A DNA stretch of 31,981 nt from a virus. The stretch's first letter is position 1, and the number at the start of each line of letters is the position of its first letter. Location of the stretch: the IMG/VR virus record IMGVR_UViG_3300017732_000031, positions 1 to 31,981 of that record, one strand, 5' to 3'. Positions 1 through 6,960 of the stretch are shown in pieces. The notes under the pieces were generated by a model. The model worked only from the letters and a program-made list of their open reading frames with translations. It made no database searches and was not told where the DNA came from. A program made the translations under genes and the position numbers.

Positions 1-14
1 TATAATTAACTCTG

Positions 15-27
15 CTAAATATAAGTA
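15..27 (+). promoter_or_regulatory. Candidate late promoter before gene 20
   Basis: CTAAATATAAGTA resembles the T4-type late promoter core (TATAAATA) read by gp55-RNA polymerase. It ends 23 bases before the gene 20 start codon. Nearly the same string recurs at 5361-5372 and, with one extra base, at 5932-5946, each time ahead of another gene in the structural region. Confidence 0.5.
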
Positions 28-50
28 AGAGCACTATTATGACTAGGTAG

Positions 51-1745
51 ATGAGTCAATTATTTGGTTTCCAAATACAACGTAAGGAGGGAAAGAAGGG
101 TCAGTCCCCTGTCCCTCCTAATGCTGAGGAGTCGATTGCTGTAGCAGCAGGAGGCTACTATGGAACGTATGTGGACACGGACAATCAAGCTCGTAATGAG
201 TATGAGATGATCCGTCGTTATCGTGACATGGCACTACACCCTGAGGTGGACAGTGCAGTTGACGAGGTAGTAAACGAGTTTGTTGTGAGCGATGCTCATG
301 ACACTCCTGTTGAAGTAAATTTAGATAACCTTGATGCTGGAATGAGTATCAAGAAAAAAATAAGAGATGAGTTTGAATATCTCAAAAGACTTTTAAACTT
401 TGACAATCGAGCACATGAGATTGTCAGATCTTGGTATATTGATGGAAGATTATATTATCATAAAGTTATAGACCTAGAGAATCCTAAGAAAGGTATTACG
501 GAACTTCGTTATATTGATCCTATGAAGATCAAGAAGGTTCGTCAAAAACTTGATCAGAAAAAGAACCTAGATTCATTGCAAAAACAGGCAATGAAAGGTA
601 CAGCATTAGAGTACGAGTACGGAACATTTGTAGATTACTATCTTTATAATCCTAAGGGTTTTTATAAAGGTGGTGTTTTAGGACCTGTTGGTGACATGTC
701 ATTGTCACAAGGTGTCAAGATGGCAATAGATTCTATTACATTCTGCCCTTCTGGACTACAAGATTTAAACAAGAGAATGACTCTTGGTTTCCTACACAAG
801 GCAATCAAAGCGATCAATCAACTTAGAATGATTGAAGACTCTCTAGTTATATACAGACTTTCTCGTGCACCAGAGCGTAGAATATTTTATATTGACGTAG
901 GTAATCTTCCAAAGGTAAGGGCAGAACAATATCTCCGTGACGTCATGGCACGTTATCGTAATAAGTTAGTTTACGATTCCAGTACTGGAGAGATGCGTGA
1001 CGATAAAAAGCACATGAGTATGCTAGAAGATTTCTGGTTACCACGTAGAGAAGGTGGTAGAGGAACAGAGATTACTACATTACCAGGTGGTCAAAACCTA
1101 GGTGAACTCAAAGACGTTGAGTATTTTAAAAAGAAATTATACAACAGTTTGAACTTACCTCCATCTCGTCTTACAGATGACAACAAAGGATTTAATCTAG
1201 GTAAGACAACTGAGGTTCTCCGTGACGAACTTAAGTTTACTAAGTTCATTGGTCGTCTCCGTAAAAGGTTTAGTGAGATGTTCCAAGATATGCTTAAGAC
1301 TCAACTGATCTTAAAAGGAGTTATTGCTCCAGAAGATTGGGAAGATATGAAAGAGCATATACAGTATGACTTCTTATTCGACAATCACTTCAATGAATTA
1401 AAAAACATTGAGATGTTTAACCAACGTATAGCAACTGTCACACAGATGGATCCTTTCGTTGGCAAGTACTTCTCCGTGGCACACATTCGTAAGGAAGTTC
1501 TTGGTCAAACCAACAAGGATATGCGAGAGTTAGATAAGGAGATGCAGCAAGAGATTGATCAAGGTATTGTTATGTCGCCACAAGATGTGAATACATTTGA
1601 TACTATGGATCGTCAAAACACTGCTTTCCAACCAGAACTTCAAGCACAAGCAGCTGATGATGCTGTAGAAAGAGAGATAGATAAGGAAAAACGTAGACCT
1701 AAACCACCAGTTTCCGCATCTCAACCATCCAATAATAATAAATAA
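51..1745 (+). CDS. g20: Portal vertex protein (gp20)
   Basis: This is the dodecameric portal that sits at one capsid vertex, nucleates prohead assembly, and forms the channel for DNA packaging and head-tail joining. The 564-residue product is close to T4 gp20 (524 aa). The N-terminal half carries the typical portal stretch with YRDMALHPEVDSAVDEVVNE (about residues 57-76), and the middle has the conserved RLSRAPERRIFYIDVGNLP segment. The C-terminus is charged and disordered-looking. ATG at 51 follows a late-promoter-like sequence. Gene order 20-21-22-23 independently supports the call. Confidence 0.96.
   Translation: MSQLFGFQIQRKEGKKGQSPVPPNAEESIAVAAGGYYGTYVDTDNQARNEYEMIRRYRDMALHPEVDSAVDEVVNEFVVSDAHDTPVEVNLDNLDAGMSIKKKIRDEFEYLKRLLNFDNRAHEIVRSWYIDGRLYYHKVIDLENPKKGITELRYIDPMKIKKVRQKLDQKKNLDSLQKQAMKGTALEYEYGTFVDYYLYNPKGFYKGGVLGPVGDMSLSQGVKMAIDSITFCPSGLQDLNKRMTLGFLHKAIKAINQLRMIEDSLVIYRLSRAPERRIFYIDVGNLPKVRAEQYLRDVMARYRNKLVYDSSTGEMRDDKKHMSMLEDFWLPRREGGRGTEITTLPGGQNLGELKDVEYFKKKLYNSLNLPPSRLTDDNKGFNLGKTTEVLRDELKFTKFIGRLRKRFSEMFQDMLKTQLILKGVIAPEDWEDMKEHIQYDFLFDNHFNELKNIEMFNQRIATVTQMDPFVGKYFSVAHIRKEVLGQTNKDMRELDKEMQQEIDQGIVMSPQDVNTFDTMDRQNTAFQPELQAQAADDAVEREIDKEKRRPKPPVSASQPSNNNK
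1737..1744 (+). promoter_or_regulatory. Possible late promoter at the 3' end of gene 20
   Basis: AATAAATA matches the late-promoter core and lies 20 bases before the next start codon, at a distance similar to the gene 23 site. It is embedded in a run of AAT codons closing gene 20, so it could be composition alone. Confidence 0.25.
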
Positions 1746-1764
1746 TAATTGCTACAAGAATATT

Positions 1765-1989
1765 ATGACTGAAAATACAGATGTTAATAAAGAACTTGGT
1801 TCTGTAGATATTGTCGATAAGATTGACAATAACCAACGAGCGTCTGCTATTGATGCTATCCACGACTTGTTATTTGGCAAAGCTTCACAAGCAATGGCAG
1901 ATTATAAGAAAGTGGTTGCCAATACATTCTTTGATGAACCAACCGAGACAGAGATACCAAACAATGAAACTGATAACGGAAACGATTGA
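1765..1989 (+). CDS. Small acidic protein, candidate prohead core protein (gp67/68-like)
   Basis: The 74-residue product has a helical middle (roughly residues 27-57, SAIDAIHDLLFGKASQAMAD) and an acidic tail rich in Glu, Asp and Asn. T4 encodes small prohead core proteins gp67 and gp68 between genes 20 and 21, and gp67 has a comparable short helix followed by an acidic tail. Position and composition therefore suggest a prohead core component; sequence similarity judged by eye is only weak. It overlaps the gene 21 start by 26 bases, which implies translational coupling. It could instead be an unrelated lineage-specific protein. Confidence 0.6.
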   Translation: MTENTDVNKELGSVDIVDKIDNNQRASAIDAIHDLLFGKASQAMADYKKVVANTFFDEPTETEIPNNETDNGND

Positions 1990-2608
1990 AGACGTTAAAC
2001 TCGTAACAGAGGAAAAAAACGGAAAGAAACTTCTTTATATTGAAGGAGTGTTCTTACAATCTGAGTTAAAAAATCGCAATGGTCGTATGTACCCCTTCAC
2101 TGTTCTTGACCGTGAGGTTAAGAGATATAATGAAGAGTATGTACAATCTAAACGTGCTCTCGGTGAACTTGGACATCCCGATGGTCCTACTATCAATCTT
2201 GATAGAGTGTCTCATAGAATTACTTCACTCAGAGCAGAGGGAAATAATTTTATTGGCAAGGCACAAATTTTAGACACACCAATGGGTAACATTGCTAAGA
2301 ACTTACTTGGCGAAGGTGTTCAGTTGGGTGTTTCCTCACGTGGTATGGGAAGCATCGACAAGACAGAAAGTTGCAATGTTGTGCGTGATGACTTCATGCT
2401 CACCACTGCTGCAGACATAGTAGCAGACCCCTCCGCACCTGATGCTTTCGTTAATGGAATCATGGAAGGTAAAGAATGGGTTTGGTGTAACGGTATACTA
2501 AAGGAAACTGAAGTTGCTAAATATAAAAAGATAATGAGCGACGCAAGTCGCAATGATGTAGAGGCAAAAACGCTCCAAGTTTTTGAGCATTTCCTCTCAA
2601 ATCTTTGA
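1964..2608 (+). CDS. g21: Prohead core protease (gp21)
   Basis: This is the maturation protease of the prohead. It degrades the core and trims capsid proteins, mainly after (I/L)-x-E, before DNA packaging. The 214-residue product shows the family landmarks: LYIEGVFLQSELKNRNGRMY (24-43), ALGELGHP with the probable catalytic His71, and GVSSRGMGS with the catalytic Ser at 124 or 125. The reading frame is open upstream to 1811, but ATG 1964 gives the family-like N-terminus; the 51 upstream residues look unlike gp21 and overlap the preceding gene in another frame. Cleavage motifs for this enzyme are visible in gp23. Confidence 0.93.
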   Translation: MKLITETIEDVKLVTEEKNGKKLLYIEGVFLQSELKNRNGRMYPFTVLDREVKRYNEEYVQSKRALGELGHPDGPTINLDRVSHRITSLRAEGNNFIGKAQILDTPMGNIAKNLLGEGVQLGVSSRGMGSIDKTESCNVVRDDFMLTTAADIVADPSAPDAFVNGIMEGKEWVWCNGILKETEVAKYKKIMSDASRNDVEAKTLQVFEHFLSNL

Positions 2609-2610
2609 TT

Positions 2611-2619
2611 CTATAAATA
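2611..2619 (+). promoter_or_regulatory. Candidate late promoter before gene 22
   Basis: CTATAAATA is an exact match to the T4 late promoter core TATAAATA with a leading C. It begins 2 bases after the gene 21 stop and 41 bases before gene 22, in one of the few intergenic gaps here. Confidence 0.65.
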
Positions 2620-2659
2620 ATTCATATCACTATACGGAAAATTATTAAGGTAAACTCTA

Positions 2660-3838
2660 ATGTCAGATAAACTTAACGAAAAATTTGAGGAGTTTGCTAC
2701 CGAGCAAAAAGTGACTATCGTGGAAGGCGACCCTATGCCGACTGTTTCCGCAAACGTCATACCAGGCACAGGTAGCGAACCATCTCAGGTTTCTGATGCA
2801 CAGACATCAAATGGTGGCGGGAAAGATCCTATGCCAACAGTTGATGCTGGTAAATCATATGGACAGTCTGCTCCTGCAGATTTAGGTGGTACATCCACCA
2901 CTCCTAATGAGCACGATGATGATGGTGAAGAGAATCCAGGTGCTAAGGCAGCCGCTCCAGTAGGAGATAAGGCAGCACAAAGCGATGGATCTGCTCAGAC
3001 ATCTAACATTGGAGATGCTGGTGATCAGGGTACACAACCTACAGTTGGTGCAGATGCTGCATACGGAACTGGTACAGGTTCTAGTGTAACCTATCCAATC
3101 AAACCATCATACGAAGACCTTGATGTTTCCGATGATGTCAATGCCCTATTAGAGGGAACAGAACTCTCAAAAGAGTTTGCTGAGAAAGCGAAGACTATCT
3201 TTGAAGCAGCAATCAAAGCAAAACTCAACGAAGAGTACGACAAGCTTGTAGAACACTTTGCTACAGAACTCGAAAAGCAAGTAGATACTGCTAAGGCAGA
3301 GCTTTCCGAGGAAGTAAATGGCACAGTTAACTACGCCATAGGTCAATGGATGGAGACTAATCAAGTAGCCGTTGATCGTGGAATCAGAAATGAGATCACA
3401 GAAGACTTCATTGCGGGTCTAAAGGGTCTCTTTGAGGAGCACTACATTTCTATCCCAGACGAGAAAGTCGATGTGGTAGAAGGTATGGCTGACTCTATTC
3501 GTGAAATGGAATCACGCCTTGACGAACAGGTCAAAGCTAATGTGAAATTACAAAAGCGTCTTGACGAATCTGCAAGAACAGTTATTCTGAAGAATGTTTC
3601 AGAAGGACTAGCAGATACTCAGAAGGACAAACTCGCTGCACTCGCTGAGAGTCTAGAGTTTACATCTGAAGAGGAATTCTCTAAGAAGGTTACTACCATC
3701 AAGGAGTCTTACTTTACAGAAAAAACTGTAACACCAAGTGAAGTTGCAGACGAAACTCCAGTATTAGGAGCATCAGATAAGGATATTAGTCCAGCAATGG
3801 CACAGTATCTTGATGCGATGAATCGTTGGGGTCAATAA
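2660..3838 (+). CDS. g22: Prohead core scaffolding protein (gp22)
   Basis: This is the main internal scaffold, around which gp23 assembles and which gp21 later digests. The 392-residue product is well above T4 gp22 (269 aa). The extra length is an N-terminal low-complexity region (about residues 20-145) rich in Gly, Ala, Ser, Thr and Asp. After residue 150 the protein turns into long charged helices (for example 165-220 and 275-300) typical of scaffolds. It ends with PAMAQYLDAMNRWGQ, a C-terminal type I associate with this family. Position between genes 21 and 23 fixes the identity. Confidence 0.92.
   Translation: MSDKLNEKFEEFATEQKVTIVEGDPMPTVSANVIPGTGSEPSQVSDAQTSNGGGKDPMPTVDAGKSYGQSAPADLGGTSTTPNEHDDDGEENPGAKAAAPVGDKAAQSDGSAQTSNIGDAGDQGTQPTVGADAAYGTGTGSSVTYPIKPSYEDLDVSDDVNALLEGTELSKEFAEKAKTIFEAAIKAKLNEEYDKLVEHFATELEKQVDTAKAELSEEVNGTVNYAIGQWMETNQVAVDRGIRNEITEDFIAGLKGLFEEHYISIPDEKVDVVEGMADSIREMESRLDEQVKANVKLQKRLDESARTVILKNVSEGLADTQKDKLAALAESLEFTSEEEFSKKVTTIKESYFTEKTVTPSEVADETPVLGASDKDISPAMAQYLDAMNRWGQ
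2798..3070 (+). repeat. Degenerate protein-level repeat in the gp22 N-terminus
   Basis: Residues 47-67 contain AQTSNGGG, DPMPTV and DAGKSYG. Residues 112-135 contain AQTSNIGD, QPTV and GADAAYG. A third DPMPTV occurs at residues 24-29. The units are about 65 residues apart and are similar as protein but diverged as DNA. Confidence 0.6.
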
Positions 3839-3840
3839 AT

Positions 3841-3848
3841 TATAAATC
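3841..3848 (+). promoter_or_regulatory. Candidate late promoter before gene 23
   Basis: TATAAATC differs from the TATAAATA late core by one base. It lies in the 31-base gap between genes 22 and 23, ending 21 bases before the gene 23 ATG. A strong late promoter is expected for the major capsid gene. Confidence 0.55.
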
Positions 3849-3869
3849 TATTTTTCTTAAAAGAGCAAA

Positions 3870-5291
3870 ATGTTTAACTCAAAAGCTCTAACAGAGAAGT
3901 GGTCACCTGTTCTAAGTCATGAAGGTGCTGGCACCATCAAAGACAATTATAGAAAAGCTGTTACCGCTGTTTTGTTAGAAAACACAGAGGCTACATTAAG
4001 AGAAGAACGTGGAATGATCAATGAAGCATCCAACACAGTTGGTGCCATTGGTACAAGCGGTCTATCTGGTAGTGGTCTTGCTACAAATACAGGTGGTCTA
4101 GCTGGTTTCGATCCAGTGATGATTAGCCTCATCCGTCGTGCTATGCCAAACTTGGTAGCATATGACATCTGTGGTGTACAACCAATGAGCGGTCCTACAG
4201 GACTAATCTTTGCAATGAAGTCACACTATCAGCAAAATGGATCTGCACTAAGAGCTGGAAACGAAGCACTCTTCAACGAACCAGATCCTAACTTCTCTGG
4301 TAACACACAAGGACCTGCTGCATTCAACGACCCTGCATCTCCTCTTGGAGACGGTGGTTCAACAGATGCTAACCCAGGTTTACTTAACGATACATCTGGT
4401 GGTGGTACAACTGCTGGTAACTACGAGCGTACTGCTGGTAATATCGCTAGAGAAGACGCCGAAGTTCTAGGTTCTGGATCTACTCTCTTCAACGAGATGA
4501 GTTTCAGTATAGAGAAAACTTCTGTTACTGCTAAAACAAGAGCACTAAAGGCAGAGTACACTCTAGAACTAGCACAAGACTTGAAAGCAATTCACGGTCT
4601 TGATGCAGAGCAGGAACTTGCTAACTTACTATCAAGTGAGATCCTTGCTGAAATCAACCGTGAGGTTGTTAGAACTGTATATACAGTTGCTAAATCAGGT
4701 GCACAAAACAACGTTGCAAACGCTGGTGTATTTGATCTAGACGTAGATAGTAACGGAAGATGGTCAGTTGAGAAATTCAAAGGACTTATGTTCCAAATCG
4801 AAAGAGATGCAAACGCAATCGCACAGCAAACTCGTAGAGGAAAGGGTAACTTTATCCTAACATCTGCAGACGTTGCTTCTGCTCTTGCTATGTCTGGTAC
4901 TCTAGACTACTCTTCTGGTTTAACAGGTGCTGGTGGTCCTTCAATTGGTGAAGTAGACGACACAGGTAACCTTTTAGTTGGTACAATGAATGGTCGCATC
5001 AAAGTTTATGTTGACCCTTACTCAGCAAACGTATCTAATACACACTACTATGTTGTAGGATACAAAGGTACATCACCTTACGATGCTGGATTATTCTATT
5101 GTCCATATGTGCCCCTACAGATGTTAAGAAGCATCGACCCATCTACCTTCCAACCAAAAATTGGTTTCAAGACTAGATACGGTATGGTTGCTAACCCATT
5201 TGTACTTAACGGAAGCACTCCTGATGCTGAAGCTCTTACACACGGTAAGAACCAGTACTACAGAAGAGTTAGAGTAGCAAATCTAACATAA
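3870..5291 (+). CDS. g23: Major capsid protein (gp23)
   Basis: This forms the capsid hexamers. The 473-residue product has the marine T4-like gp23 N-terminus (LTEKWSPVLSHEG, then AVTAVLLENTEATLREERG) and the conserved FDPVMISLIRRAMPNLVAYDICGVQPM stretch (about residues 80-106). MINE followed by ASN at residues 49-55 provides an I-x-E site for gp21, so maturation after Glu52 is predicted. The C-terminal FKTRYGMVANPF motif is also present. The coding sequence looks richer in preferred codons than its neighbours. It is followed by a strong terminator. Confidence 0.97.
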   Translation: MFNSKALTEKWSPVLSHEGAGTIKDNYRKAVTAVLLENTEATLREERGMINEASNTVGAIGTSGLSGSGLATNTGGLAGFDPVMISLIRRAMPNLVAYDICGVQPMSGPTGLIFAMKSHYQQNGSALRAGNEALFNEPDPNFSGNTQGPAAFNDPASPLGDGGSTDANPGLLNDTSGGGTTAGNYERTAGNIAREDAEVLGSGSTLFNEMSFSIEKTSVTAKTRALKAEYTLELAQDLKAIHGLDAEQELANLLSSEILAEINREVVRTVYTVAKSGAQNNVANAGVFDLDVDSNGRWSVEKFKGLMFQIERDANAIAQQTRRGKGNFILTSADVASALAMSGTLDYSSGLTGAGGPSIGEVDDTGNLLVGTMNGRIKVYVDPYSANVSNTHYYVVGYKGTSPYDAGLFYCPYVPLQMLRSIDPSTFQPKIGFKTRYGMVANPFVLNGSTPDAEALTHGKNQYYRRVRVANLT

Positions 5292-5304
5292 GTGTGGAAA
5301 ACTC

Positions 5305-5319
5305 CCTAACATTGTTAGG
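5305..5319 (+). other. Hairpin after gene 23
   Basis: CCTAAC-ATT-GTTAGG forms a 6-bp stem with a 3-base loop 13 bases after the gene 23 stop, upstream of the main terminator. It has no T-run, so it may protect the mRNA 3' end rather than terminate. Confidence 0.45.
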
Positions 5320-5330
5320 AAACACAAACA

Positions 5331-5355
5331 GGGATCCTACGGGATCCCTTTTTTT
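5331..5355 (+). terminator. Rho-independent terminator of gene 23
   Basis: GGGATCC-TACG-GGATCCC forms a 7-bp GC-rich stem with a TACG tetraloop, followed directly by seven T. It lies 39 bases after the gene 23 stop and closes the main capsid transcription unit. Confidence 0.9.
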
Positions 5356-5360
5356 ATGCT

Positions 5361-5372
5361 TAAATATAAGTA
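5361..5372 (+). promoter_or_regulatory. Candidate late promoter after the gene 23 terminator
   Basis: TAAATATAAGTA (preceded by CT) repeats the sequence found before gene 20. It begins 5 bases after the terminator T-run and ends 31 bases before the next ATG, so it would restart late transcription. Confidence 0.55.
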
Positions 5373-5403
5373 GAGTAAAAAAATCCATGGACGATTATTG
5401 GCA

Positions 5404-5586
5404 ATGAATCAATCATCTGTTATACTATTGTTATGCTTATCACCGTTACTGGTGATATTTCTTGTAATTAAAATTTCACTGTGGATTACTGAAACCATGA
5501 GATTTAGTTCAGAAACAGATAAACTAAAACGAATGCAACACGGACCTTACATCGTCTGGGACGAGGAGGATGATCTAGATGAATAA
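5404..5586 (+). CDS. Small single-pass membrane protein, unknown function
   Basis: The 60-residue product has a strongly hydrophobic N-terminal segment (about residues 4-28, SVILLLCLSPLLVIFLVIKI) followed by a charged tail ending EEDDLDE. This suggests an N-terminal membrane anchor with a cytoplasmic tail. ATG 5404 is preferred over an in-frame TTG six bases upstream. It overlaps the next gene by 8 bases. I do not recognise the family. The late promoter and position suggest a virion-assembly or lysis-period role, but that is inference. Confidence 0.65.
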   Translation: MNQSSVILLLCLSPLLVIFLVIKISLWITETMRFSSETDKLKRMQHGPYIVWDEEDDLDE

Positions 5587-5935
5587 CAAAATTAAACACT
5601 ACCTAAAAACTAACGACATGTTATCTCAATACGGAAGAAACCTAATTTCTCAAGACAACAAAGTAAAAAAAGCATACGAAAAACCATTCTTTAAGACCAA
5701 GAAACAAACTATGGTTAGTAAAGAAGAAGTTGAAGATATGATTGAGTTTGCTATCAACCAACACAATAGAAACGCTGGTCTAATTAGTATGGCACTAGGG
5801 TTTGCATTTATTGCCTTGTTTGCTGATGGTCTATTCAGAGTGTTAGGTTTAATACCTCCGTTTATGGGTATTGATGTGAGTGTCGTACAAGACGTAGTAG
5901 ATAAACTAAAAGACGAAGTGCTAAGACAAACATAA
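5579..5935 (+). CDS. Membrane protein of unknown function
   Basis: The 118-residue product has a basic N-terminal half with many Lys and Asn, then a hydrophobic segment (about residues 64-93, ISMALGFAFIALFADGLFRV plus a proline-containing turn), then a short amphipathic helix with VVDKLKDEV. It overlaps the preceding gene by 8 bases and probably shares its transcript. No catalytic motif is visible and I cannot name a family. A capsid- or membrane-associated accessory protein is possible. Confidence 0.7.
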   Translation: MNNKIKHYLKTNDMLSQYGRNLISQDNKVKKAYEKPFFKTKKQTMVSKEEVEDMIEFAINQHNRNAGLISMALGFAFIALFADGLFRVLGLIPPFMGIDVSVVQDVVDKLKDEVLRQT

Positions 5936-5946
5936 ATACTAAGTAG
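5932..5946 (+). promoter_or_regulatory. Candidate late promoter before the tail-tube-fold gene
   Basis: ATAAATACTAAGTAG has a perfect ATAAATA core followed by TAAGTAG, resembling the sites at 15-27 and 5361-5372. It starts at the stop codon of the preceding gene and ends 13 bases before the next ATG. Confidence 0.5.
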
Positions 5947-5959
5947 TCGAGATATTAAC

Positions 5960-6490
5960 ATGCCTTTAGGCGGAGCAGATTGGTATAAAGAACAACCAAC
6001 CAATAGAAACTTTTTAAACCCTATTGGTTTTATCCTCAAACTAGAAAAGTTTGAAGGTGTAGATTTCTTTTGTCAATCAGCAAACCTTCCTGATATCAAC
6101 ATGCCTAGTACTCAGGTAGCAAGTCAATTTAGAAACTTGCCCATTATACCTGGTGGAGGAGTAGAGTTTGGTGATCTTTCAGTGACCTTTATTGTAGATG
6201 AAGATCTAAAGAACTACAACAGTATATACAAATGGATGCGTGACAATGGTAATGCGGATCAGATGGCGAGAGAGACACCAGAGGAAGATATATTTACTAA
6301 TGGTCAATTACTGATAACCACCAGTGCATTCAACCCTGCATTTGTAGTAGACTATCAGAATTTATTCCCTGTAGCACTGACAAATTTGCAATTTGATGCT
6401 ACAATAGGAGATGTAGAGTACATTACTGCACAGGTTACATTTAAACATCAGCAGTTCTTCCTACGTGATAAAACATTTAAGAAAATATGA
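5960..6490 (+). CDS. Tail-tube-fold structural protein (gp19/gp54-like; gp3 position)
   Basis: The 176-residue product resembles the T4 tail-tube fold. NPIGFILKLEKFEGVDFFCQ followed by SANLPDI (about residues 20-46) parallels the N-terminal strand region of gp19, and FGDLSVTFIVDEDLKNYNSI (about 70-89) parallels the corresponding part of gp19 and gp54. gp19 itself normally precedes gene 20, so this is probably a second tube-fold protein such as a tube cap or terminator. As I recall, some cyanomyovirus annotations call the gene here gp3 (tail completion). The structural role is fairly secure; the exact homologue is not. Its stop overlaps the uvsY start (ATGA). Confidence 0.7.
   Translation: MPLGGADWYKEQPTNRNFLNPIGFILKLEKFEGVDFFCQSANLPDINMPSTQVASQFRNLPIIPGGGVEFGDLSVTFIVDEDLKNYNSIYKWMRDNGNADQMARETPEEDIFTNGQLLITTSAFNPAFVVDYQNLFPVALTNLQFDATIGDVEYITAQVTFKHQQFFLRDKTFKKI
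6377..6405 (+). promoter_or_regulatory. Candidate host-sigma promoter for uvsY-uvsW
   Basis: CTGACA (6377-6382), a 17-base spacer ending in TGC, then TACAAT (6400-6405) match the sigma-70 consensus at 5/6 and 5/6 with an extended -10. The site is inside the upstream coding sequence, 82 bases before uvsY. It shares TGCTACAAT exactly with the hsp20 and uvsX sites. Confidence 0.5.
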
Positions 6491-6960
6491 ATTTTGATTC
6501 TCTTCATAATAAATTTCAAAAACTTAGAGAAGAATGGGCAGAAGATAGTCATGTAGACTTTCAATTTAAGAACAAACAATATAGTGCTGACTTAGGACAA
6601 CTCGCATTAGACATACCTTTCCAACACAATAAATACTTAAACCATTACACTGACATATCTCAAATAAAAACTTCTCTAGAGTTTGAAATTCGTAAATTAG
6701 TAAAGGACAAACGTGAATACTATTCTGGTGAAGCAGATGCTAAGACGTATGCTGCTAAACCATTTGGATCACATATAAAGACAACTGAAAAGATGAAGGT
6801 CTACATAGAGTCTGATGATGAGATCATCAATCTAGAAGCAAAGATCAAGTATCTAGAACAGATGATGTACTTTCTAGATCATGTTATGAAGCAAATATCA
6901 AATAGAGGTTTTCAAGTAAAGAGTGCCATTGAGTGGGAGAAATTTGTTAATGGACAATAA
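6487..6960 (+). CDS. uvsY: Recombination mediator UvsY
   Basis: UvsY loads UvsX recombinase onto gp32-coated single-stranded DNA. The 157-residue product (T4 UvsY is 137 aa) keeps the family landmarks. KREYYSGEADAKTY (about residues 75-88) matches the YYSG-containing stretch of T4 UvsY. The C-terminal YLEQMMYFLDHVMKQISNRG (about 121-140) aligns with the T4 helix ending in IKSRGFAIK. Its position immediately before uvsW is the usual marine T4-like order. Start overlaps the preceding stop as ATGA, and its stop overlaps the uvsW start as TAATG. Confidence 0.92.
   Translation: MNFDSLHNKFQKLREEWAEDSHVDFQFKNKQYSADLGQLALDIPFQHNKYLNHYTDISQIKTSLEFEIRKLVKDKREYYSGEADAKTYAAKPFGSHIKTTEKMKVYIESDDEIINLEAKIKYLEQMMYFLDHVMKQISNRGFQVKSAIEWEKFVNGQ

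Noticed and set aside
642-669. CTTTATAA...TTATAAAG inverted repeat inside gene 20.
   Set aside because: Entirely A/T apart from the end pair, weak as a stem, and expected by chance in AT-rich coding sequence.
1823-1853. TTGACA with a TGC-type -10 (TATTGA) upstream of gene 21.
   Set aside because: The spacer is 19 bases and the -10 is poor; late genes here have TAAATA sites instead.
1811-1963. 51-residue upstream extension of the gene 21 reading frame.
   Set aside because: It overlaps the small acidic gene in another frame and does not look like a gp21 N-terminus; ATG 1964 does.
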